A DNA stretch of 52,254 nucleotides from an uncultured Ruminococcus sp. (GTDB lineage Bacteria; Bacillota; Clostridia; Oscillospirales; Acutalibacteraceae), in the NCBI GenBank assembly GCA_900539465.1, contig UQCF01000016.1, positions 1-52,254 on the forward strand, given 5' to 3'. Position 1 is the stretch's first letter. The number at the start of each line of letters is the position of its first letter. Under the pieces are notes generated by a model that saw only the letters and a program-made list of their open reading frames with translations, searched no databases and was not told where the DNA came from. Of the stretch, positions 25,314-35,800 are shown piece after piece. The position numbers and the translations under genes were made by a program.

Positions 25314-26045
25314 ATGGAACAGAAAGGAAAAAGCTTTCTCGGCGTTTTATCGGATATTTTACTGGTAATTCTTATTATAGTTGCCATCATAATAACCGTT
25401 ATGACGTTCACATCCAAAAGCTCCGAAACAGGAATAGGTAACATTCTCGGCTACACTCCTTTTTCGGTACAGACAGATTCAATGAGTCCGACAATTGACC
25501 AGGGCGATCTCATTATCGCAAAAGAGGTCAAGGACCCTGCCAAAGAGCTTAAAAAAGGTGATGTTATCACATTCTATACTCTTATGCAGGATTCTGCCGG
25601 CAACACCGTTAAAGGATTCAATACCCATAGAATTTTGGATATTGACTACTATGAAAACGGCTCGGTTTACTACTACGTCACAAAGGGTGACGCGATGGAG
25701 ACCGAGGATAACCAAAAGGTCTACCCCGACGACATTGTTGCAAAGCAGATCGGTGCTTCTGTTGACGAAAACGGCAACTATGTAAAAGGCATAACCGTCA
25801 GCGGCTTCGGCAACGCGCTTGATTTCTTGCAGGGCAGACTCGGATTTATGGTTTGCATCATCATACCTCTTGCACTTTTCTTCATTTGGCAGGTTTATAA
25901 GCTTATTGCCATGTTTATGCAGGCCAAATCAGAAAAGATAACCGATGACGTTAAACGTCAGGCAATAGAAGAATACCTTGCTCAGCAGGAGGCTGAAAAA
26001 AGCAAAGCAGCCTCGGGCAATGATTCGGACAAAAGCGACACCTAA
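25314..26045 (+). CDS. SipW-type signal peptidase I (first of four)
   Basis: A 243-residue membrane serine protease of the ER/SipW type. The catalytic Ser56 is in TDSMSP, and His105 in NTHRI replaces the Lys of normal bacterial signal peptidases; Asp126 is in TKGDA. There is a membrane helix at residues 12-32 and a second one near 190-215, followed by a charged cytoplasmic tail (QAIEEYLAQQEAEKSK). It probably cuts the AWF-type signals encoded in this locus, most likely that of the gene just upstream. ATG 25314 (AGAGGTG at 9 bp) was preferred to ATG 25263, which has no ribosome binding site. Confidence 0.9.
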   Translation: MEQKGKSFLGVLSDILLVILIIVAIIITVMTFTSKSSETGIGNILGYTPFSVQTDSMSPTIDQGDLIIAKEVKDPAKELKKGDVITFYTLMQDSAGNTVKGFNTHRILDIDYYENGSVYYYVTKGDAMETEDNQKVYPDDIVAKQIGASVDENGNYVKGITVSGFGNALDFLQGRLGFMVCIIIPLALFFIWQVYKLIAMFMQAKSEKITDDVKRQAIEEYLAQQEAEKSKAASGNDSDKSDT

Positions 26046-26096
26046 CAAAACATTCACTGAATAATATAAACAATAATTTAAGAGGGTGACCAAAAA

Positions 26097-27644
26097 ATGA
26101 CAGTAACAACCTTTATTTCCGAGTTTTTAAACCAGTTCTTTATCCAGGGTCTTTTTGGCATATTTAAGGGTATCGGTCTTGGTATAGCCAATATGTTCAA
26201 CGTTGTAAAATACATAAATATTTTCAAAGCAAACGCAGGCAACTTCAAAGCGGTTGACTGGATTGTTGCAATCCTCACGGTAATTGCCACAATAGCAATT
26301 CTTGCGGTTATAGTTATTCTTGTAGTTGTTCTTGTTAAGAAGTATGTCAGAGTTCGCAAAACTCTTGTTGACCAGGAGGAACTTCTTAATGAAGTCGGCA
26401 ACCTCAACCGCGAAATTATAAAGCTCAGCACCGAAAAAGAGAGAATACTTGCAATGAAAGTTTCTCAGCTCGGTCTTAAACCCGGCGAGAGCCCGTTTGA
26501 GGAGCACGCAGAAGAAGAAAAAGAAGAGAAGAAAGACGACGAAGTAGACATGACTGCCGACGATTACAGCCGTTTCTACAAATGTACTCAGGTTGACCTC
26601 GAGATTAAGGACTATGTTCCGCCCGAGTTTGATAATGAAATCACTCTTCCCGAAATCTGCGACAGATTCCGCAACTTTGCTTGCTCACAGCTCGGTCTTT
26701 TCTATGAGCCGAAGCTTATAAGACTTTTCCTTTCGGCTTTTGCCACAACAAGACTTATCATTCTTCAGGGTATATCCGGTACAGGTAAAACATCTCTTGC
26801 TTATGCTTGGGGTAAATTCCTCCACAACCCTGCAATAATCGCATCGGTTCAGCCTTCATGGCGTGACCGTACCGAGATTTTCGGTTACTTCAACGAGTTC
26901 ACAAAGCGCTTTAACGAGACCGAAGTTCTCAAAAAGATGTATGAAGCAACATATAAAGAAGAAATATTCATAACAGTTCTCGACGAAATGAACATTGCCC
27001 GTGTTGAGTATTATTTCGCGGAGCTTCTTTCAATCCTTGAGATGCCGACCAGAGACGAGTGGGTTGTATCGCTTGTTCCCAGCGTTTGGCCCACCGACCC
27101 GAAGCATTTGTTTGACGGCAAGCTCAAGCTCCCCGAAAACATGTGGTATATCGGAACAATCAACAACGACGACTCCACATTCGCCGTTTCGGATAAGGTT
27201 TATGACCGTGCTATCCCGATTGACATTAACAGCAAAGGTAAATACTTTGACGCACCCTACACCGAGTGGCTTCCCCTCAGCTATAAGCACCTTGAGGCGA
27301 TGTTTAAAGAGTGCCAGGAGAAATATAAGGTTTCGGACGAAAATCTTCGCAAACTCGAAGAGCTTGACGACTATGTTATTGAGCACTTCAGACTTGCTTT
27401 CGGTAACCGTATTGTTAAGCAGCTTAAAGAATTTGTTCCGGCATATGTCGGCTGCGGCGGAACCGAAATCGACGGTATCGACTTTGTTCTTTGCCACAAG
27501 ATTCTTCGTAAGTTTGAAAGCCTTAACCTTTCATTCATTCGTGATGAAATTGACGGACTTATTACTTACCTCAACAAGCACTTCGGCAAGTCAAATATGA
27601 TGGAATCAAAGGAATACCTCCTCAGACTCCAGAAGCTTATGTAA
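26097..27644 (+). CDS. Membrane-anchored McrB-like AAA+ ATPase
   Basis: A 515-residue protein. Residues 1-45 are amphipathic, residues 54-80 form one membrane helix, residues 84-122 a short coiled coil, and residues 130-152 an acidic linker. The AAA+ domain follows: Walker A GISGTGKT (225-232), Walker B ITVLDEMNIARVEYYFAELL (292-311) and sensor 1 GTINNDDSTFAVSDKVYDRA (353-372). The last two match McrB (LDEINRAN..., GTMNTADRS...), placing it near the McrB GTPase branch; the nucleotide is unknown. McrB proteins usually have an N-terminal DNA-binding domain; here it is a membrane anchor. It is followed by a DUF2357 partner, within a surface-protein operon. Confidence 0.85.
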   Translation: MTVTTFISEFLNQFFIQGLFGIFKGIGLGIANMFNVVKYINIFKANAGNFKAVDWIVAILTVIATIAILAVIVILVVVLVKKYVRVRKTLVDQEELLNEVGNLNREIIKLSTEKERILAMKVSQLGLKPGESPFEEHAEEEKEEKKDDEVDMTADDYSRFYKCTQVDLEIKDYVPPEFDNEITLPEICDRFRNFACSQLGLFYEPKLIRLFLSAFATTRLIILQGISGTGKTSLAYAWGKFLHNPAIIASVQPSWRDRTEIFGYFNEFTKRFNETEVLKKMYEATYKEEIFITVLDEMNIARVEYYFAELLSILEMPTRDEWVVSLVPSVWPTDPKHLFDGKLKLPENMWYIGTINNDDSTFAVSDKVYDRAIPIDINSKGKYFDAPYTEWLPLSYKHLEAMFKECQEKYKVSDENLRKLEELDDYVIEHFRLAFGNRIVKQLKEFVPAYVGCGGTEIDGIDFVLCHKILRKFESLNLSFIRDEIDGLITYLNKHFGKSNMMESKEYLLRLQKLM

Positions 27645-27695
27645 TCGGCGGCGTAGTTTTAAGATAAATACAGCGCAAAGGGGCTTTATGCACAG

Positions 27696-29756
27696 ATGGA
27701 TAAATCATATCTTGAGTTATATTTAGAATATAAGGATAAGATGTCTTCTCTCACAACCGATAATCAGTTCTATGAGACTATGGAAGACATAATAGAAAGA
27801 GGAAAAACAAGTTATTCTCTCTTTAACCGTTACTTTGAGAAAAAGATAGATCTCACTTGGGTTGAAGAGATTGAGGCCTGCATAATTCCCCTTGATAATA
27901 TTATCCGCGTTCCCCGTAAGTTCATCGTTCAGGAGGAGGAGATTGTTCCTATCGAAAGAGCGAAAAAAATTACGGCAGAATCTGTGCGCCACCTTGCCCA
28001 GCATACAAATATGATAGCCAAGGTTGAGGGTGACGATGTTACACCCAACGAAATTCTCAATGTTTTTCGTGAAGAGAGCTTCGAGGTTTATGAAAACCGC
28101 TTCGTTTACACCCTCATGCAAAACCTTATAAGATTTATTGATGTCAGATATAACGTTCTTTTCAATCTTTCGGACGATGAGAATATGGCATCTTTAAAGA
28201 TGGAAAACGAATCTGTACGCGGCAGAGAAAAAATCACATATAAGCTTGAGATTTCCGCACAGTCCGGCGGCAATGACCTTGAAGACAATGCCAATGCTGA
28301 CGGCGAAAATGCTTCGGCTTTCCAGAGAATTGAACGTATCAAAAAAATTATAAACGAGTATGCACACTCCGGCTTTATGAAAGAGCTTCAGGGTTGTGTA
28401 CCCGTTCGTCCGCCTATTATGAGGACGAACGCAATACAAAAGAACCCCAACTTCAGAGCATGCCTTAAATTGTGGCAGTTTATTCAGTCGTACCGCGACG
28501 TCGGCTATGAAATCATTTCAAAAGAGTCAAACGAAATGGTCAGCGACGAGTATAAGCTGCAGCTCAATCAGCTTATTGCCGCAAACTATATGCTCCTTAA
28601 AAACAACACTGTTTCGCAGGACGCTATGGGCAAGAAAGCCAAGATGAGAAAAGTTAAGCCCAAGCTTCTTAAAAGATTGGCAGAAGAGCTTGTTCTCGAC
28701 TATGATATGGAAGAAGTCGAGATTAGAAAAATATTTGTTGACGAAGTTAAAAGAGTCAGCAAACGCAAGCTTGAGGGCGAGAAGAGAGTTAAAGAGGCTA
28801 TCGACAGAGCACTCGATTCCGAGAACGCAAGAAAGAAAGCCATCGAAGACAGAATCAAAGCAAAAATCGCACACGAAAAAGAGATGGAGCGCCGCCGCAT
28901 AGAGCGCGAAAAGGCTCGTATCGCAAGAGAAAAAGCCGCAGAAAAGGCAAGAAAAGAAAAAGAGCGCGCACGTCTCAAGGCAAAGAAAGAAAAAGAACTT
29001 GCTCTTGCAAAAGAAAAAGCAAGAAAAGAGAAAGAAAAGGCTCGTCTCGCAAAGCAAAAGGCAGAGGAACAGGCTCGCATTGCCAAAGAGAAAGAGCAGG
29101 CTCGTATCGCAAAAGAAAAAGAGAGAGCCCGCATTGCCAAAGAAAAAGAACTTGCAAGAAAAGCCAAAGAGAAAGAAAAGGCTCGCCTTGCAAAAGAAAA
29201 AGCGGCTCAGCTCGAAAAAGAGCGCATTGCCAAAGAAAAGGCAAAGCAGCTTGAAAAAGAGCGCATTGCAAAAGAGCAGGCTAAAGAGAAAGAGCGTATC
29301 GCAAAAGAAAAGGCGAAAGAAAGAGAGCGCATCGCAAGGGAAAAGGCAAAAGAGCTTGAGAAAGAGCGCCTTGCAAAAGCAAGAGAAAAAGAAAAAGAAC
29401 GCCTCGCCAAAGAGAAAGCAAAGCAGCTTGAAAAAGAGCGCATTGCAAAAGAGCAGGCTAAAGAGAGAGAACGCATTGCCAAAGAAAAGGCAAAGCAGCT
29501 CGAAAAAGAGCGAATTGCAAAGGCCAAAGCCAAAGAAAAAGAACGCATTGCCAAAGAAAAAGCAAAGCAGCTTGAAAAAGAGCGCATAGCTAAAGCAAAG
29601 GCAAAAGAAAAAGAGAAAATCGCCCGTGAAAAGGCGAAACAACTCGAAAAAGAGCGTATTGAAAAGGCCAAGGCAAGAGAAAAGGCTAAAATAGCCAAAG
29701 AAAAGGCGGCAAAAGCGGCTAAGGCCAAAGAAAAAGCCGAGGGCGCCGATTCTTAA
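27696..29756 (+). CDS. DUF2357-like protein with a roughly 300-residue charged helix
   Basis: A 686-residue cytoplasmic protein. The N-terminal 350 residues resemble the DUF2357 / McrC N-terminal family, best seen in ESFEVYENRFVYTLMQNLI (128-145). From about residue 355 to the end it is a highly charged helix of repeats such as AKEKERIAKEKAKQLEKER, with Ala, Glu, Lys and Arg in a pattern typical of single alpha-helices or long coiled coils. No PD-(D/E)xK nuclease motif is visible, unlike McrC. It follows the McrB-like gene by 51 bp and probably is its partner; the helix, if fully extended, would span about 45 nm. Function unknown. Confidence 0.75.
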   Translation: MDKSYLELYLEYKDKMSSLTTDNQFYETMEDIIERGKTSYSLFNRYFEKKIDLTWVEEIEACIIPLDNIIRVPRKFIVQEEEIVPIERAKKITAESVRHLAQHTNMIAKVEGDDVTPNEILNVFREESFEVYENRFVYTLMQNLIRFIDVRYNVLFNLSDDENMASLKMENESVRGREKITYKLEISAQSGGNDLEDNANADGENASAFQRIERIKKIINEYAHSGFMKELQGCVPVRPPIMRTNAIQKNPNFRACLKLWQFIQSYRDVGYEIISKESNEMVSDEYKLQLNQLIAANYMLLKNNTVSQDAMGKKAKMRKVKPKLLKRLAEELVLDYDMEEVEIRKIFVDEVKRVSKRKLEGEKRVKEAIDRALDSENARKKAIEDRIKAKIAHEKEMERRRIEREKARIAREKAAEKARKEKERARLKAKKEKELALAKEKARKEKEKARLAKQKAEEQARIAKEKEQARIAKEKERARIAKEKELARKAKEKEKARLAKEKAAQLEKERIAKEKAKQLEKERIAKEQAKEKERIAKEKAKERERIAREKAKELEKERLAKAREKEKERLAKEKAKQLEKERIAKEQAKERERIAKEKAKQLEKERIAKAKAKEKERIAKEKAKQLEKERIAKAKAKEKEKIAREKAKQLEKERIEKAKAREKAKIAKEKAAKAAKAKEKAEGADS

Positions 29757-29827
29757 GATTTGAATAACGGGCAGCAGCGAAGTTCAAATCTCATATTCAG
29801 CAGTTAATCATCGTGGAGGTTAGAGTG

Positions 29828-32800
29828 ATGAAAAGACGAGTTACAGAAAGGGTACTGGTATTGATACTGTCGATAGCAGTATTGTTAACATCAACGGGGG
29901 TATATTCGGCATTTGCAACTACCGACATCACCTCGACCTCGTCTACCTCTGCAACCGAATATGAATCCACAACTGCTGCACAGACCGAAACCAAGCAGGA
30001 GAATACTTCTGCATCTGCATCAAACGATGATGATTCACAGAAACCCGGCGAACCCAACATAGTCACAGAGGGCGGCTCGGTCAAAGCTGATGTGCTTTCG
30101 GGTCAGGGCACTGCCGAATCCCCCTATGTCATTGCCAATGCCGACGATTTCTTTAAAATTCAGGATATTGTAAACAATGCCACCAAATCCGACAAACATT
30201 TTGTGCTTGACGCGGATATAAACCTTGCCGGCGTAAGCTACGACAGGCTTAAATCAAACACCGTCACTCAGGGCACAATTGTTTCTGCCGCGAAAAAGCT
30301 TGCAGACACAAACCCCGACAAAATTTGGTTTGACCTCAACGGCAACGGTCATAAAATCTATGGCTTAAATGTTAAAAACACCGACCTCTACGGTGTGTCG
30401 ATTTTCGGATATATCAGTGCAAAGTCCGTTATCAGAAACGTTAAATTTGAAAATTGCTCTGTCGAAGTGGCTTCGTCACTCGGCGTAACAAATTCTGTCA
30501 TTGCTCTTTATAATGACGGAACAATCGAGAATTGCTCATTCACGGGCATAAGTCTTAATGTATCCAAAAATGACACATGCGCTTATGAGTCAAAGGGCGT
30601 TGCATGGGCTTTCAGAATAAAAGCTTCTTCGGGTGCTGTTATCGGCTATAACGGCGGCACTGTTAAAAATGCAAATGTTTCAAATGTTAAAGTCAATGTC
30701 GAGTCCTCCAGAACCGGCATAGGCGCACTTGTCGGCGTGAACGCGGGAGAAATCGCATCAGCAGCTTTGACAGGCGTTAATATAACAGTATCGGATGAAA
30801 ACAAATCATATTCAATCGGTGCGGCTGCGGGCATAAATTCGGCAAAAATCTCCGGCTGCAAAGTTGCCTCTTTCGTTATTAAAAACGGAGTTTACGCGGG
30901 CGGTATTGCAGGCACAAACAGCGGCACAATCACCGATTCAATCATAAACGGCAAAGCCGCAAACACAGATAAGGCTTCAGAGAGCAACTCATCATTTGTC
31001 GGCAGCGGCACATTCGGTGCAATTGCAGGATTTAACAGCGGAAAAATCGAACTTTCCACGTCGGCATCTGTCGGCGCATACCTCAAAGATAATTCCGTAT
31101 ACGGCGGCATTGCCGGAGTTTGCACAGGCAGTGTTGAAAAATGCGTAGCCTACGGCTCGGTTGACGGCGGCAGTGCAACAGGCGGAATAATCGGCAAAAC
31201 AGTTAAAAACAGCGACGATAAAGACACCGCATCGGTTAAAAACTGCTATGCGTTTGTTAAACTCACAACAGGCTTTGAATACGGTGCAATTATAGGCGAA
31301 GGCACTGCCGATGTTCAAAACAACGTATGGTCCGATACCGTAAGCGGCAGATACACGGCTTATGCTTCGGGCATTAAAGACGGAAATATGGCTCAGCCCT
31401 CAAGACTTATTGTCCTTAAAAAGGGTGAGAGCAAAAAGATAAATAAATCTGCTCTCGGCAGTGAATCTGCAGATGCGGCGCAGACTGTTGATATTACAAA
31501 GAGCTTTACCATCAGCGGTGACGGCGTTAAACTCACCGACGATAAAGAAAGCTTCACCGTTTCGGCATCGCAGCAGGATAAAACGGCAGAAATTCGCTAC
31601 ACCGCAAGAATTGCAATAAAGGGCGGTTTCGGCGGTTCAACAGTTATAAATCAGCAGGCTAAAATTACTGTTCTTACTCTGCCGGAAGATGCACAGGGCG
31701 ACGGACTTACACAGCAGTCTGCAATTAAAATCACAAATTCAGCCCAGCTTTCAATGATTAAAGCGGCACCGTATGCACACTTTGCACTTGATGCCGATGT
31801 TGACGCTCAGCAGGGCTGGCAGAGCTTTGCCTTCGGCGGCAGCTTTGACGGCTGCGGACACACCGTAAAAGCAGGCGCACCTTTGTTCTCTGCGGTTTAC
31901 GGCACGGTTCAAAACCTTAATGTTGTGCTCAATGATGAGATTAACACTGCTGTTTTCGGCAGCTCGTTCGGCGCACATTTCGGCAATGTAAGACTTATAA
32001 AAGGTGAGCCGGTTGACGAAAAAACAGAAGTACGACTTTTTGCAAAGTCATCTGTAACAGGCACATTCTTTAACAAGGTTATGGGTGCTTCCGTGATAGA
32101 CTCCTGCTTCACCGATGTTCCCGTTTATACAGAAAATAAAGAGATTTCATATATTGCAGGTCTTATAGCTTCTCTCAGCTCCAAAAATGCAGTCATTACT
32201 TCAAGCGGAGCAAGCACAGAAATCACAGCAAGCTTTAAAGATACAATTAAAAACTCTGCCGCACTTATCGGCGGAACATGGGCAAACACAGACGGAAAAA
32301 TCTCTGACTGCTATGCAACTTTAAGCTCCGCTAATACGCACTACGCGCTTATCGGCGGCGGAGATAATGCAGTTAAAGCAGAAAATTGCTATTACAGTGC
32401 GGCAAAAGACGTATCTGCCGCTCCTAAAGATTTTAAAGATGTTAAAGCCAATGCTTGGGGCTTTGACGCAGGCGAACACGGCTTTATCGCAGGCGAGGGC
32501 AGTGTAACAGCTGTCACATTGCCTAAGACATCTTATTTTGAGTCTGTTACCGCAAACGATTTTGCGGTTCAGTATGATAAGAACGTAATGAACGTTAATT
32601 TAAACGGTATTACGGTTAAAGACGGTGTGCTTTATCTTCCCACTCAGGCGGCAGACGGCAATTACACCGTTATAAACAGCAAGGTCGTTCTTATCAGCAA
32701 AACAACGCTTTTAAGAGCAGAAATCAGCCTCTCTAACGGACTTGAAAGAGACAAAAACGGCAATTATCTTATTGCTTACGGCGTTGACCTTGCGTTCCTC

Positions 32801-35800
32801 GGCGAAAATCTTGACATACTCGGCGGCGAGAGCTTCAAGGTAACAAAAGACCTTGATATGTCAGAGCTTAAAGCATATGAGCCGATAGGCAATGCAGCAC
32901 TTCCCTTTAGCGGAAGCTTTGACGGCTGCGGACATACAATCAGCGGATTTAAGCTTAACGGCACATCAAACGCCGCGCTCTTCGGCTCGGTAGAAAATGC
33001 CGTTATCAAAAATATAATCTTTGACAAAGCTACGGTTACCGCACAGGGTTCATATGCGGCAATCATTGCAGGTCAGCTTGTTAAAAATAATAAGGTTTCA
33101 AACATCACATTTAATTCTTGCACGGTTTCAGCCGCAGAAGATCATGCGGCTATCCTTGCCGGATACATCGGCTCGGACTGTGCGGTAAACAATATATCGG
33201 CAGTCGGCGGCAGTGTAACCGCTATTAACAGCGTCGGCGTTATGGCAGGCGCAGTCGGTGAGAACAGCTCAATCAGCGCGGTAAAGGCAGACGGCTTCAA
33301 GCTTTTCGGCGCAAATTATATCGGCGGTATAGCCGGCAAGCTGGGCAAAGGTTCTTCTGTTTCAAATGCAGAGGTTAAATCACTTGCAATAAACGCTCAG
33401 AATTTTGTCGGTGCGCTTGTCGGCGAAGCGACAGCGTCTGTGATAGCGGATTCTTCTGTTGACTCGGCTGTTATAACAGCTTCACAGTCTGTCGGCGGTG
33501 CGGCAGGTGCTATGAGCGGCGAGATAAAGAACGTAAGCATCAGTGATTCTGCCGTGAATGCAGACATTGCAGGCGGAATAATCGGCGAGACTGTTGCAGA
33601 CGCCAAGACATCGGTAACAAGCTGCACGGTTACAAAAACAAAAGTGAATGCACAGAGCAAAACCTCTGTTTCGGGCGGTGTTGTTGCTTGTGTAACGGCA
33701 AATTCCGAGCTTACGGTAAGTTCCGTTAAAGTATCGGCAGATTCTTCGGTATCTGCGGCACTTGCAGTCGGCGGAATAATCGGCTCTGTAAAGGGCAAAG
33801 CAAACATTTTGAACTCTTCTTCATTCGCACAGGTTCTCGGCAGCCTTGTTTCGTCAAAGGCTGTTCCCGGTACAGGCGGAGTTATCGGTAAAGTCGGCAC
33901 AGAAGATTTTGCCGATGTGAGAATTTCAAACGTAAATGTCGGCGGCAGTGTAAGAGCTTATGAAAACGTCGGCGGAGTTATCGGCTCGGTTTCATCTCTC
34001 GCAGCTTCCGATGTAAGCATAAATAAAGTTATAACGGCTGCTTCGGTCGTGTCTGACGGCAAAGCTTTAGGCGGACTTATAATCGGCAGCACAGGCGAGC
34101 TTAAAGAAGAAGACATTGCCTCGGCGGTTAAGGACGTTGTTCTTTCATCGTTTATGTCAAAGGTGGGTGTTTACGGCTCATTAAAGGCAGAGGCAACATA
34201 TACGGATCTTGACAAAGCTGTTTCATCTTCACTCAAATCTGCAATAGATAACGGCGAAGAGGTTGCGGTCAGCGTTAAGAATGATGCAGCGGCTTCACTC
34301 GGCTTTGTATTTGATTCAGAGAACGGCTGGCGTTCGGCTTCAAACGACATTATAAGCGTTGTATCTTCCGATGAAAATTCGGTAACGCTCAAAGCCTTAA
34401 AGGGCGGAGCGGTATCTGTTGTTGCTTCTTATAAATATTCGCAAGACAGTGATGTCGTTTTAAACGTTCACTTTGATGTTCAGTCAAATATAAAGACAGC
34501 TCTTCTCGGTTCGGGAACACAGAGCGATCCTTATAAAATCTCTTCAAAGAGCGACCTTGCGGCAGTTGCAGGTTATGCAAATGACGGCGCGTACTTTGTT
34601 TTAACAAATGATATTGCTTTTGACTCGGCTGACTTTACTTTCGGCGGCGAGTTCTACAACGCAGGCCTCGGCTTTATGCCGATAGGCTCAAAGGATGCAG
34701 CATTTAACGGCACGTTTGACGGCGCAGGTCATAAGATAAGCGGAGTTAAGATAAACGGCTCGGATGTTTCGGCAATTTTCGGCTACACAGATTCCGCGAA
34801 GATAACAAATCTTATTCTTGACGGTATTACTTCAAACGCTCCCGAACTTTCGGCAGTTGTTGCGGCAAACGCGAAGAACACCGAGATTAAGAATGTTACA
34901 GTTACAAATTCTTCCGTAGAAGCTTTATCGGCAAAGGGCTCGGCAGCAATAATCGCGGCATTCGCAGACGGATGCGAAATCGGCGATATAAAACTTAGCG
35001 GCTCAACTGTTTCGGCAGGTTTGACGGGCTCGGAATATGCGTCGGCATATGCAGGCTTGGTCTGTGCAAGAGCCGTTAATTCAAAAGCTTCGGGCTGTGA
35101 AATAAATTCTTCAAACAGCATATCGGCAATCGGCACTGCGGGTGCGGTTGCAGGTTATGCAGAGTCACTCATTATAAACAATGTCAATACATTCGCTGAA
35201 CTTAATGCGGATTCTGCCGCGGCACTTGTCGGCAGAGCCGGCGGTGCAATAAATGCCAAAAATTGCATTGCGGGCGGCGAAGTAAATGCAAGCGAATATG
35301 CCGCAGGTATTGCCGCGAAGGCAGACGACGCAATCAGCGCATCGGATATATGCGTGAGTGCCGCTCTCAAAGGCAAGGTTTGCGGTGTTGCGGCGGCTTA
35401 TGCCGATAAAAATGCTTATGATGACAAAAACAGCGTCGGTGCTTCGTTTGAGAACATAAGCTATTCAAGTTATCAAAACGCTTTCGGAATGTTCGGCGAT
35501 GAAGAGATAAACGCCTATCAGGGTGCAGGCTATGCCGAAAACCTCAAAGATGTGAATACTCTTGTTCCGTCAGACGGCAGCAGCTTTATTGCAGTCGGCG
35601 CAGAGCCGCTCGACCTTTCAAAGGCGCTTGAGTATAAGGGCATTGGCAGCGATATTGCTTCGTTTGATTTTGCAGGTGCAAAATTCAAACTTGGAAGTGT
35701 AGAAAGCTTCCCGCAGGATCTTGTTGCATGTGATGCGGCGGCAGGCACTGTCACGGCAGAAAAAACAGATATTGACTCTGCAAAGCTTCTTCTTAAATAC

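Noticed and set aside
28527..29642. Long minus-strand ORF rich in Phe, Leu and Cys
   Set aside because: It is the mirror of the Lys/Glu/Ala repeats of the DUF2357 protein; AAA/AAG/GAA codons read backwards give Phe and Leu. No ribosome binding site is present.
29000..29700. Regular short DNA repeats resembling a CRISPR array
   Set aside because: The repeats are in frame within a coding sequence, imperfect, without unique spacers, and no cas genes are near.
26097..29756. Straight annotation as a McrBC restriction system
   Set aside because: No nuclease motif is visible in the partner, the ATPase has a membrane anchor in place of a DNA-binding domain, and no other defence genes lie nearby. 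It is kept only as an alternative.
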